Of a stretch of DNA of 64,000 nt, positions 39,433 to 47,006 are shown one piece after another. Below the pieces are notes generated by a model, which did no database searches, was not told the DNA's origin, and worked only from the letters and a program-made list of their open reading frames with translations. The first letter of the stretch is position 1. Each line of letters starts with the position of its first letter. Origin of the DNA: Pseudomonas sp. PDM18 (GTDB taxonomy: Bacteria > Pseudomonadota > Gammaproteobacteria > Pseudomonadales > Pseudomonadaceae); contig NZ_JACVBX010000001.1 of the NCBI RefSeq assembly GCF_014852585.1, positions 496,001 to 560,000 of the forward strand. Reading direction: 5' to 3'. Both the position numbers and the translations under genes were made by a program.

Positions 39433-40254
39433 ATGAACATTGGCGAACGGATCGAAGCCGAAATGCAGAAGCTCGAGTGGAGCGAGGGAGAGCTCGCCCG
39501 CCGCGCTGGCATCAATCAGCCCACCGTACACCGCATCATCAAAGGCGAGTCGAAAAGCCCCAGGCGCGACAACGTAGAGGCAATCGCCAAGGCCTTCGGC
39601 TGCTCGGCCGAATGGCTATGGACCGGTGTTGGCACTGCGCCCCTAGGAAGCCGATCAGGGTCGGCACCGACCAGCTCGGCTGCCAAGGTTCTGGAAATGC
39701 TGGAGAAGCACGGCAAGGGTCTCGGCGCCGCTGCGCGCGAGCAAATCTTGCAGGCAGCCGCTGAGGACGTTCAGGCGGCCGTCGGCTCGAACGTCATCGT
39801 CGCAGACTTCTCCCGGCCAGGCCCGGTTGGCGACGAGATCAGCATCGCGCACTACGACATCCGCGGCGCCATGGGCAACGGCCAAGTACCGGCCGACTAC
39901 CCGGAAATGCTGCGCGACGTGAAGGTCAGCCAGGAACAGCTGCGCAAGCTCGGCGTCACCTTCGATGACCCGAATCACCTGAAGATGGTGTACGGCTGGG
40001 GCCACTCGATGGCTCCCACGATCAAGCACGCCGATCCGATGATCGTTAACATCAACATTCGCGAGTTCGACGGCGACGGGATCTTCATCTTCACCTGGCA
40101 GGGGCACCTCTACATCAAGCGCCTGCAGGTCCAGGATGCCGAGCACTTCGAAATGATCTCGGACAACAAGCAGCACAAGGACAGGGTCATCCGGATGGAT
40201 GAGACCTATATCCATGCCAAGGTATTACTGGTTTGGAATGCGCAGTTGGTTTAG
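39433..40254 (+). CDS. CI/C2-type phage repressor (S24/LexA-like)
   Basis: 273 residues from ATG 39433. N-terminal HTH (IGERIEAEMQKLEWSEGELARRAGINQPTVHRIIKG in parts, residues 3-37), linker, and C-terminal S24 domain with nucleophile Ser192 (WGHSMAP) and Lys229 (YIKRL); a likely autocleavage site lies at GAMGNG (145-150). RecA-stimulated self-cleavage would induce the prophage. Two groups of CAATACG operators fit control of both early promoters. Confidence 0.92.
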   Translation: MNIGERIEAEMQKLEWSEGELARRAGINQPTVHRIIKGESKSPRRDNVEAIAKAFGCSAEWLWTGVGTAPLGSRSGSAPTSSAAKVLEMLEKHGKGLGAAAREQILQAAAEDVQAAVGSNVIVADFSRPGPVGDEISIAHYDIRGAMGNGQVPADYPEMLRDVKVSQEQLRKLGVTFDDPNHLKMVYGWGHSMAPTIKHADPMIVNINIREFDGDGIFIFTWQGHLYIKRLQVQDAEHFEMISDNKQHKDRVIRMDETYIHAKVLLVWNAQLV

Positions 40255-40337
40255 TGAAGGCCGGCCAGACTCATGCTGTTAAAAACCTCAAACCATGGCC
40301 ACTCAATATCCCGTCACATTAATAAATCAAGACGAGA

Positions 40338-41309
40338 ATGATCCAGCTAAACCCAATTGACATTTCAGAGTGGGGGCGACATGTTGAGTTCTCTGAGGCG
40401 TACCCTGAAGGTGCGCGCCCCAAAAGAATCGTTATATCTCCCGCGGAGCCCCTGCAGGAGATAATACGGCCTTCGTGGCAATACATGTTCAAACTCTCGG
40501 ACCCAAAATATCCAGAGCAGTTCTGGTCAGAACTCATTGCCTATCAGATAGGGCTTCTATTAGATGTCCCTGTCCCTCCGGCACATGCCGGCTTTGACAG
40601 AATGACAGGAGAGTGCGGATCATTGAGCGAGTGGTTCTACGAACCCAATGAAGATGTATTCTACGCGGCGGGCCATTTCTTTTATCGCGACATCAAAGGA
40701 TTCGACAAAGAAAAAGGCACTCAGCACAACCTACTGACTGCCCAAGAACTTAACGAAACCTTTATCGGAAAAGACCAGATATATGACTTCTGGTCAATGA
40801 TGCTTTTTGACTCCCTAATCGGAAACACCGATAGGCATCAAGAGAATTGGGGATATCTTCTAAACACTCTACCGTACTCAAAGAGTGTTGCAAGAAGAAA
40901 AAACGAGCCATACAGAGTCCAGCTAAAATTCGCCCCATGGTTTGATAACGGAACAAGTCTAGGATACCAAATTATCGCCAGAAAGTTCCTGCAATGGGAC
41001 AACACAAGGCTTGATAATTTCATTAAAAAAGGGACCCACCACTTCCGCTACGCAATGGATAATCTGACCCAGATTGGCCATATAGAGTCAATGCAATTTA
41101 TCTCAAAACACAACGCCGATGTCAGGCACCTACTGCAACTTAGGCTGAAGCAATTTGATATCGAACAGTTCTCTGTCGTAATGACAAAACTTGTTGACCT
41201 CCCGATGCCTAAAGATGCTAGACTTACCAAAGACAGAGCAGATTTTATAGTTAGACTAACATTACGCAGATTAGAAATGATTATGGACACATTAAATGGC
41301 AACCATTAA
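40338..41309 (+). CDS. HipA-like kinase-fold protein, accessory
   Basis: 323 residues. The centre carries GNTDRHQENWG (162-172, catalytic Asp165) and APWFDNGTSLG (199-209, metal-binding Asp203), the HipA/PI4-kinase-like active-site pair, with Lys52 in YMFKLSD as a possible ATP-binding residue. Typical HipA is longer (about 440) with an N-terminal subdomain; here that part may be supplied by the overlapping next gene. Visibly AT-richer than its surroundings (e.g. 25 G/C of 60 bases at 40921-40980), a sign of transfer. Likely a defence or superinfection function. Confidence 0.7.
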   Translation: MIQLNPIDISEWGRHVEFSEAYPEGARPKRIVISPAEPLQEIIRPSWQYMFKLSDPKYPEQFWSELIAYQIGLLLDVPVPPAHAGFDRMTGECGSLSEWFYEPNEDVFYAAGHFFYRDIKGFDKEKGTQHNLLTAQELNETFIGKDQIYDFWSMMLFDSLIGNTDRHQENWGYLLNTLPYSKSVARRKNEPYRVQLKFAPWFDNGTSLGYQIIARKFLQWDNTRLDNFIKKGTHHFRYAMDNLTQIGHIESMQFISKHNADVRHLLQLRLKQFDIEQFSVVMTKLVDLPMPKDARLTKDRADFIVRLTLRRLEMIMDTLNGNH

Positions 41310-41997
41310 TCATACATTCGAGCCGTCTCGCCTGCTTCTGGTGTGGCACCACCTACGTGATGACTCTCCAAGGCATCGCCGCGTCGTCGGCGAAATATAC
41401 AAAGACGGCAGTCACTTTTGCTTCAGATACACTAAGTCCACAGAAGATTTCAGGCTGGCAAAGCTGGAGGGATTCATTGGATACCCGGCGTTTACCATGA
41501 ACTCCTCTGAGCCGTTTATGGATGTGCTTGATGTATTCACCAAGCGACTCCCCCCCAGAAAGCGTGCGGACTTCGGCAAATATCTTTCGCAGTATGGTCT
41601 TCCTGAAAACTTTTCCGGATCAGAAATGGCTCTTCTTGGATATACGGGAGCCAGACTAGAAAGTGACAGCTTTGAGCTCTGCCCTGACTATTCGGAAATT
41701 TCCGGACCTGCGGACTTAATATTTGATGTATCTGGTGCGAGTTATCACGTAACACCTAAAAATCTTCCAGAGGAAGAAGCACCAGTACAGTTCGAACGAG
41801 ATCCAGAAAATATTCACGACAGCAGCGCCATAGCTATCTACTGTAACGCTCAACTGATTGGATACTTGAACAAGGCGCTTACAAAGGGATTCAGGCACCT
41901 CCTAGAAACCATGACTATTTCCGGAAAAATCCTTAAAGCACAAGTCAAGCAAAGCAAGATACAAGTACTTGTGCATGTAAAGTGCAGAACAAAGTAG
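41296..41997 (+). CDS. HipA-N-like/HIRAN domain protein, accessory partner
   Basis: 233 residues; its ATG lies 14 bases inside the HipA-like gene, so the two are translationally coupled. The N-terminal half (LLLVWHHLRDDSPRHRRVVGEIYKDGSHFCFRY in parts, then a GFIGYPAF stretch) looks like the HipA N-terminal subdomain. The C-terminal half (VQFERDPENIHDSSAIAIYC, LIGYLNKALTKGFRHLL) is a HIRAN domain, known to bind single-stranded or damaged DNA ends. A split kinase plus a DNA-end sensor in one operon. AT-rich. Confidence 0.65.
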   Translation: MATINHTFEPSRLLLVWHHLRDDSPRHRRVVGEIYKDGSHFCFRYTKSTEDFRLAKLEGFIGYPAFTMNSSEPFMDVLDVFTKRLPPRKRADFGKYLSQYGLPENFSGSEMALLGYTGARLESDSFELCPDYSEISGPADLIFDVSGASYHVTPKNLPEEEAPVQFERDPENIHDSSAIAIYCNAQLIGYLNKALTKGFRHLLETMTISGKILKAQVKQSKIQVLVHVKCRTK

Positions 41998-42002
41998 ATA
42001 AT

Positions 42003-42031
42003 TCGGGCGCCGACTATGCGTCGGCGCCCGA
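42003..42031. terminator. Hairpin after the HipA-like/HIRAN operon
   Basis: TCGGGCGCCGAC tatgc GTCGGCGCCCGA, 12-bp perfect stem between the convergent HIRAN and DUF1654 genes; T-run weak on both sides. Confidence 0.65.
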
Positions 42032-42046
42032 CCTCATCCGGCCCGC

Positions 42047-42382
42047 CTAAAATGGAGCCGTCTCCTCATGAGCCCTCTGCATCCCCCCTATCTCCGCCTC
42101 AGCAATCTCCTTGCCCCCCATCTCGCTCTCCTCGCATGAAGTCTGCCACTCCAGAACCGCAGTTCCGTCCTCGAGCTTGGTAACGACCAGGCCGTCAGTC
42201 TCCGACAGCTCATCCATCACCTGGCTCCACGCCTCGTCCGTGTCGCTGTCCAGGCGCCAGATAACCGCGCGCCGATCCGCCTGAGCCTTCGGGCTACCCA
42301 CCATCGCCGAGATCCGCAGGCGCAGTCGGTCCAGCTCATGGATGCTGCTTCCCTTGGATGCTGAGACTGCTTGCTTCGTCAT
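42047..42382 (-). CDS. DUF1654-family protein under a LexA box
   Basis: 111 residues from ATG 42382 (AAGGAG 8 bases before). IHELDRLRLRISAMVGSPKAQADRRAVIWRL and EAWSQVMDELSETDGLVVTKLEDGTAVLEW match DUF1654, a Pseudomonas-limited family of unknown role. A perfect LexA box lies 22 bases upstream. As the only SOS-controlled gene in the immunity region it could act as an inducer or antirepressor; inferred. Confidence 0.8.
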   Translation of the reverse strand: MTKQAVSASKGSSIHELDRLRLRISAMVGSPKAQADRRAVIWRLDSDTDEAWSQVMDELSETDGLVVTKLEDGTAVLEWQTSCEESEMGGKEIAEAEIGGMQRAHEETAPF

Positions 42383-42403
42383 TGCCATAGCTCCTTGCCA
42401 ATA

Positions 42404-42419
42404 CTGTATGCACATACAG
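42404..42419 (-). promoter_or_regulatory. LexA (SOS) box before DUF1654 gene
   Basis: CTGTATGCACATACAG; the full palindrome is 24 bp (42400-42423: AATA plus box arms plus TATT). Perfect symmetry and CTG-N10-CAG spacing. Confidence 0.85.
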
Positions 42420-42488
42420 TATTCAGAAACGAATCGCCCTTCAACCGGTTTCCAGACTTCCGACGTCCTGCAAATTTCGATACGTATA

Positions 42489-42521
42489 CGTATTGACATG
42501 CTCAATACGTGTTCGTATTGT
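42489..42521 (+). promoter_or_regulatory. PL-like early promoter overlapped by CI operators
   Basis: -35 TTGACA (42493-42498), 17-base spacer, -10 TATTGT (42516-42521). CGTATTG (42489-42495), CAATACG (42503-42509) and CGTATTG (42514-42520) cover it; the same words stand in the cro-CI interval. Should drive the rightward early operon and be shut by CI. Confidence 0.8.
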
Positions 42522-42563
42522 TTATCCAACGCCAGCGTATTACGGCGCCAGGCCACAGAGCCG

Positions 42564-42855
42564 CGCTCTTTAACAACGCAGATCGCCTAGCTGGCAGATG
42601 CATAGCCAGCGGACCTACCGCGCAACGGTAGGCGGCAGCGGACAACACTCCGTGCCGGGCACAGGAAGACTCAGCGAGGAATCACCGATGAGGTGGTTTT
42701 GCGAGGAGTAACGGAACGGCTACTGAGGATTGCGCCCAGGGCACCGTGAACGCCGCAGCGGGAAAGCGACCGCAGCCTGTGCAAGAGCAAGAGAGATACC
42801 GGCACGTAATGCGCGTGCCGGCCGCTCTCCAGATCACCTTGTATCAGGGCGATCT
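42564..42855 (+). promoter_or_regulatory. boxA-like sequence and structured early leader
   Basis: CGCTCTTTAACAA (42564-42576), alike to the boxA of rRNA operons and of lambda nut, 43 bases after the PL-like promoter. Then hairpins CCTACCG cgcaa CGGTAGG (42614-42632) and CCGGCACG ... CGTGCCGG (42799-42821), and AGATC...GATCT (42831-42855). No gene on the + strand in this stretch up to 43698. An antitermination leader (nut- or put-like) is the best reading. Confidence 0.55.
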
Positions 42856-42865
42856 GGACAGTGGA

Positions 42866-43105
42866 TCATTTACGACGGTTCGATCCTGGTGCGCCACCTG
42901 GTACAGGGCGCCGCGGGGTGCGATAGCCGGATAGTGCGTGAATTTCTTCGCGCTTTATACGTGCCTCTAGCGCCTGTATTTCAAGGACAAGGCCGCCACC
43001 ACGGCCAGAAGGACAAGACTCTAAACGCACATAGAGGCTCGCGAGATTTCGCTTCAAGCGCGCAATAAGCTCCAAATGCGTTTCGTTCGACTTGTTCTTG
43101 GTCAT
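42866..43105 (-). CDS. Small coiled-coil phage protein with PGGAPGS tail
   Basis: 79 residues. Helical (LIARLKRNLASLYVRLESC ... EIQALEARIKREEIHALSG) and ends with PVPGGAPGSNRRK, a tail it shares with the upstream gene. ATG 43105 overlaps that gene's stop (ATGA). On the minus strand, opposing the early leader. No family known. Confidence 0.5.
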   Translation of the reverse strand: MTKNKSNETHLELIARLKRNLASLYVRLESCPSGRGGGLVLEIQALEARIKREEIHALSGYRTPRRPVPGGAPGSNRRK

Positions 43106-43614
43106 TTGCGCTTCCCTGATCCTGGCGCGCCACCGGGGACCACCTCGATTTCCGAATACTCCGTACGAGTCTTTGACCTGAATCCAGAGGCCAAAGCCTC
43201 GGCGCGACTTTCACAACTTCTACAGAGCCTTGGCAGATTCACCTCCCCCTCGATTCGGGGTAGCTCCATCTTGCAATCGGGGCAGCGAAGCACGGGTGAG
43301 AGCATGCGTCGCCGGAGGGTTTCAGTCGCAGCACGAACAGCCTCGGCGGACTTCGTTTCTTTCTCTTGTGCTGCCTTCGCGGCCTTCTCAGCCTTCTTGA
43401 TGGCACGGCGCGCGGCTTTATCGAGCGGCGCTGAGGAGTCAGACGGCAATCGCCCAGGGTTCTCGAAAGTGCGATTGATCTCCGAAAGCCGCTTCAGGTA
43501 GTCGGCTGAGCTCATCGCGACCTTCTTCTTTTTTTCCTTCTTTGGCGGACCTTCAAGGGCCTTCAGCAGATCGTCCTTGAGTCTTCGCCACGCTTCATCA
43601 CTGCGCTCAGACAT
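43102..43614 (-). CDS. Lys-rich zinc-ribbon phage protein with PGGAPGS tail
   Basis: 170 residues, GAGG 7 bases before ATG 43614. Basic first 100 residues (PPKKEKKKKV; Ala/Lys helix), a zinc ribbon CPDCKMEL...CRSCESRAEAL at 112-140 and the tail VVPGGAPGSGKRK. Forms an operon with the 79-residue protein. Function unknown; nucleic-acid binding likely from charge and the zinc ribbon. Confidence 0.55.
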   Translation of the reverse strand: MSERSDEAWRRLKDDLLKALEGPPKKEKKKKVAMSSADYLKRLSEINRTFENPGRLPSDSSAPLDKAARRAIKKAEKAAKAAQEKETKSAEAVRAATETLRRRMLSPVLRCPDCKMELPRIEGEVNLPRLCRSCESRAEALASGFRSKTRTEYSEIEVVPGGAPGSGKRK

Positions 43615-43697
43615 TCCAATGCCTCGATTTCCTTCCCGGCTCGAGATTACGCCAGCGGGAGAGCTAAGGCCATGGGCGCCAAAACGAGGAAATGACC

Positions 43698-43940
43698 ATG
43701 CAAGGAACCAATGCCCAGGCCTGGACGCAGCCCTTCCAGCACGTCAGCCGTCTCGGCACTCCAGGTGCTGCGCGCTGGGCCACAGTCAGCAGCTACTCCC
43801 GCGCCCTGCATGTGCTGAGTCGCTGGCAGCCAGGCTGTGGCCTCACCCCTGACACCGACAACTTCGAAAGCCTCGATGACGCCCAGCGCGCCGGCGAGGA
43901 ATGGACCAATGGCGCCCGTGCCGTTCCCGCGGGTGGATAG
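43698..43940 (+). CDS. Hypothetical phage protein
   Basis: 80 residues from ATG 43698 (GAGGAA 7 bases before; an ATG two codons earlier is too close). Sequence MQGTNAQAWTQPFQHVSRLGTPGAARWATV... No family. First gene on the + strand after the early leader. Confidence 0.5.
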   Translation: MQGTNAQAWTQPFQHVSRLGTPGAARWATVSSYSRALHVLSRWQPGCGLTPDTDNFESLDDAQRAGEEWTNGARAVPAGG

Positions 43941-44037
43941 CAGGAGGACGCAGCCATGTAACCGACAGCCCTGGTAGTTCGGCAACAAACCGGGCGAGCC
44001 GCGAAACGCTCACCGACATAAGGCGGACGTGAGCACA

Positions 44038-44066
44038 GGAAAGCCCAGGCCCTAACTGGGCTTTCC
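44038..44066 (+). terminator. Hairpin in the early operon
   Basis: GGAAAGCCCAG gccctaa CTGGGCTTTCC, 11-bp perfect stem without T-run; maybe a processing or attenuation site. Confidence 0.4.
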
Positions 44067-44176
44067 ACCTTCCCTACCTGATCCCTTTCGAGAGCACTCC
44101 TCCGCGGCGCCCACCGGCGCATAGCCGCGCGCTGGAGTGCTGCCCAAAGGAAGCCAACCCAACCGAGGACACCGCC

Positions 44177-44821
44177 ATGCCCAACTGGGTCACCAACGAG
44201 ATCAGCGCTCCGCGCCAGGTTCTCGAATCGATGATCAATGCCGACGGCAAGATCGACTTCAACCGAGTGATCCCTTTCGAGGGTGAGCTCCTGAACGGCG
44301 TTTTCGGTGATGCGGAGACCTGCGCCGAGAAGGTGCTCGATCTCCCGCTCGACGAGCACCCGCTGATCCGCAGCCTGCAAATGGGCAACCGCGCCCGCGC
44401 CAAGGTTCAGGACCTCGGCGATGAGAGCTTCGAGCAGTTCGTCACCCTGCTCCGTAACCATCGCAAGACCGGCCACATGCACTCGATTGACTTCGGGCGC
44501 AGCTGCTGGGGAACGAAGTGGAACGCCTGCGACCAGGCCATCGCCCTCGAAGATGAGCTGCTCAGATTCGATACCGCCTGGAACTTCCCCGAGCTGGTAC
44601 TGCTGAAGCTGAGCGAGCTCCACCCGGATGCGCTGATCGAAATCCGCTACGCGGACGAGGACATCGGCTCCAACTGCGGAGCAGTCCTGATGAAGGGTGG
44701 CCAGATCATCGGTCGCGACGAAGCCGGTAAGTGGGATGAGATGGCCGAGGCGGATCGTGAGAAGTGGAAGGCCTTCGCCATCCAGGTGAAGCGCTGGGAG
44801 CCTGAATCAGACGAGGATTGA
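44177..44821 (+). CDS. DUF1281/Api92-like protein with ferredoxin-like fold
   Basis: 214 residues. MPNWVTNEI start, SIDFGRSCWGTKWNACD and FDTAWNFPELVLLKLSE are the marks of the DUF1281 family found on plasmids and phages. The family has a ferredoxin-like fold of unknown use, without iron-sulfur Cys. GAGG upstream. Confidence 0.75.
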   Translation: MPNWVTNEISAPRQVLESMINADGKIDFNRVIPFEGELLNGVFGDAETCAEKVLDLPLDEHPLIRSLQMGNRARAKVQDLGDESFEQFVTLLRNHRKTGHMHSIDFGRSCWGTKWNACDQAIALEDELLRFDTAWNFPELVLLKLSELHPDALIEIRYADEDIGSNCGAVLMKGGQIIGRDEAGKWDEMAEADREKWKAFAIQVKRWEPESDED

Positions 44822-44838
44822 TCCTCCTGGAGATCGCC

Positions 44839-45099
44839 ATGCAACAGCTGAACATTCGCCCGCAGCTGGCCGAGCTGCTCCCGCTTACTGCCGCCGCACG
44901 CGCCGCCTTCGAAGAGCGCCGCACCGTGGTGGTGGAGAAGCCTGCCTACCAGATCCGCCCCACCGGTCGCGGCTTCTTCCACATCATCGACACCGCCACC
45001 GAAAAGGCTGCAGGGTTCCGCCGCTCCCATGCTGAGGCCCTGGCCTACGCCGATATCCTGACGATCCGCAAGCGCGATGACATAGGAGCGGAAGGCTGA
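44839..45099 (+). CDS. Hypothetical phage protein
   Basis: 86 residues from ATG 44839 (GGAG 7 bases before). MQQLNIRPQLAELLPLT..., a beta region YQIRPTGRGFFHIIDTATEKAAGFRRSHAEALAYADIL. No family. Its stop overlaps the next start (TGATG). Confidence 0.6.
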   Translation: MQQLNIRPQLAELLPLTAAARAAFEERRTVVVEKPAYQIRPTGRGFFHIIDTATEKAAGFRRSHAEALAYADILTIRKRDDIGAEG

Positions 45100-45614
45100 T
45101 GGACAGCACCGAGTTGGACGGCGCCGTAAGCGCTTTCCTGAAGGCTGGCGGGGAAGTGCTGCAGGTGGACGGCTTTACCGGCACGGCACCTATCCGCCCC
45201 CGGCGCGAAATCCCGCGCTCGCCCAAGCCGCTGAAGCGCCCACGCACTCGGCCGAAGTCGCATCGGATGACCGCCGAGGAGGAAGAAGCGCTCGTTTGCA
45301 AGATCCGCGCTTTCGCGGCCGAGGGTTCGACGCAGAAGGCTGCACGCGAAGCCATCGGCATCAGCCAGATGATGTTCGTCTGCCTCTGCTTTGAGCACCA
45401 GATCAAGTTCCAGAAGAACAACCAGGACCATCGCCAGGCGGCCAACGAGAAGACCTCGCTCAAGGCGAAGGCCAAGCGCGACGAACTGGCACCCAAGGTC
45501 GCCGAGTATGCACACCTTGGGACGAGGGCCTGCGGGGAGCTCCTTGGCATCAGCGCCGGGAACGTCAGCCGGATCGCGCGTGAGAACGGCATTCCATTGA
45601 AGAGGTATCAGTAA
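45099..45614 (+). CDS. Helix-turn-helix phage protein, hypothetical
   Basis: 171 residues. Arg/Pro/Lys-rich middle (IRPRREIPRSPKPLKRPRTR) followed by two HTH-like elements: EGSTQKAAREAIGISQMMFV (~79-98) and GTRACGELLGISAGNVSRIAREN (~141-163). DNA binding likely, target unknown. Coupled to both neighbours. Confidence 0.6.
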   Translation: MDSTELDGAVSAFLKAGGEVLQVDGFTGTAPIRPRREIPRSPKPLKRPRTRPKSHRMTAEEEEALVCKIRAFAAEGSTQKAAREAIGISQMMFVCLCFEHQIKFQKNNQDHRQAANEKTSLKAKAKRDELAPKVAEYAHLGTRACGELLGISAGNVSRIARENGIPLKRYQ

Positions 45615-46111
45615 TGGCCAAGTCCCAGAAGGAACGCAGCAAGGCCTCCGCCGAGAAGCGCCAGCGCCTGGACGAGACCGAGCTGCGCCACCGGGTGCGC
45701 CGCGGTACCCGCTCCATGCTGGAGAACCTGATGCGCTGGCACGGCCTGCCCGAACAGAGCGAGGCGATACAGCTCCTTGTCATGAATGCGCACGCCGTTG
45801 GAGAAATTGCCTCCGCTGATTTCTTCCGCGAGCGGATTCCAGAAGGCGCCAGCTTCGATGAAGACCTTCGGCACCGGCTTCGACCTGGGCCTCGGCGACA
45901 GCTTGCAGAACTGCAAGGCTGGAACGGCATCGAGGAACAGGGCGAGGCGATAGAGCTGCTGATCATGCATGCGCATGACCTGGGCCCAGAAGGCTCCGCT
46001 CCCCTCCTCGCCATTCCGCGCCACGATTTCACGCCATCGGATTTCGTGGCGCGACAGCTAGAAAGGCTCGGCCGGCAAGAAGCCGCGCGACTCGACCAGC
46101 AGGACCAGTAA
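45614..46111 (+). CDS. Tandem ribbon-helix-helix-like protein
   Basis: 165 residues. Two copies of one ~38-residue unit: ELRHRVRRGTRSMLENLMRW followed by HGLPEQSEAIQLLVMNAH (residues ~23-61), and DLRHRLRPGPRRQLAELQGW followed by NGIEEQGEAIELLIMHAH (~83-121). Each looks like a ribbon-helix-helix module, so the monomer may act as a pseudo-dimer DNA binder. The internal duplication is clear. Confidence 0.65.
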   Translation: MAKSQKERSKASAEKRQRLDETELRHRVRRGTRSMLENLMRWHGLPEQSEAIQLLVMNAHAVGEIASADFFRERIPEGASFDEDLRHRLRPGPRRQLAELQGWNGIEEQGEAIELLIMHAHDLGPEGSAPLLAIPRHDFTPSDFVARQLERLGRQEAARLDQQDQ

Positions 46112-46171
46112 CCCATCACCACGCCATCCGCTGCACCTGCGGCGCGGCGGCGCTCTACCTGGAGAAACCCA

Positions 46172-46552
46172 ATGCAAGCAGTCATCTACGCAGGCCTGCG
46201 CAATCCAGGCCGTGACCAATCGATCGTTGATGCCCTCGCCGGCAAGACGGTCAGCGAAGTGGCGGAAGAGTTTCGCTGTGCGCCAAGCACCATCCGCGCA
46301 GCAGCCAAGCGCATCGCCGACTTGAATGTCTACGAGCTCCGCCTGACAGGGGGGGGTAAAGACTTGCCAGTTGGCAAGGTGGCAGCCAAGTCATTCCGTC
46401 GCGCCGCCCTGGGCGCTTATCGACACTTCTGCGGCACCTTCCGACATCTGGAACTTCCCAACTGGTCGGTAACAGACGGCACGAACACAATCTTCATTCA
46501 GGATCTGCGCAACCTGGACAGCGGCTGCGCTTCGGTTACTGAGGACGACTGA
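46172..46552 (+). CDS. Helix-turn-helix phage protein, hypothetical
   Basis: 126 residues, GGAGAAACCC before ATG. An HTH at ~22-50 (GKTVSEVAEEFRCAPSTIRAAAKRI), then a beta region without a known fold. Regulator of the early region is plausible. Confidence 0.55.
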   Translation: MQAVIYAGLRNPGRDQSIVDALAGKTVSEVAEEFRCAPSTIRAAAKRIADLNVYELRLTGGGKDLPVGKVAAKSFRRAALGAYRHFCGTFRHLELPNWSVTDGTNTIFIQDLRNLDSGCASVTEDD

Positions 46553-46614
46553 GAAACGGGAACAGCAAGGCTATTCCCGTGGTGCGGTGGATTGGGCGGA
46601 GGCTGATGGCGCAG

Positions 46615-46896
46615 TTACTTGTCTAGCCAGCCACCGACTCTTTCCTTAGCAATGGCGAGCGCGGTTTCTGGGAATACCCGGATCGAGCCCGCTGCTGCAC
46701 GGAGAGCTGGTTCTTGGATGCGCTCCTCAAACCGGCAGGAGCCATCCTCTAGGTACATGCCCACGAAGACCTCTTCCACGATGTCATAAAGCATGCCGAT
46801 TCTGATCTCGCAGACTCGGCCGTTGCCTTCCAGTTCGTGCACATCAGCAGTTGGGTACTTCGCCTCAAAATCATAGAAAACGCCAGTGCGCTGCAT
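46615..46896 (-). CDS. Hypothetical phage protein
   Basis: 93 residues from ATG 46896 (GGAG 6 bases before). MQRTGVFYDFEAKYPTADV...; acidic, no motif. It is read against the early operon. Confidence 0.5.
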   Translation of the reverse strand: MQRTGVFYDFEAKYPTADVHELEGNGRVCEIRIGMLYDIVEEVFVGMYLEDGSCRFEERIQEPALRAAAGSIRVFPETALAIAKERVGGWLDK

Positions 46897-46977
46897 CTCA
46901 TCACTCCTTGATCCGGCCCCATGCCGGGCCATCCGAACCTACCCCACTCCATGCCATTGCGCCACTACAGCACAAAA

Positions 46978-46998
46978 AAGCCCGGCAGTACCGGGCTT
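46978..46998 (-). terminator. Minus-strand terminator
   Basis: AAGCCCGG cagta CCGGGCTT; minus strand T-run TTTTTTG. It is 9 bases after the 45-residue minus-strand gene. Confidence 0.8.
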
Positions 46999-47006
46999 AT
47001 GGAGGA

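Noticed and set aside
42614..42632. boxB of a lambda nut site
   Set aside because: Hairpin with CGCAA loop is 38 bases beyond boxA and lacks the GNRNA pentaloop; kept only as part of a structured leader.
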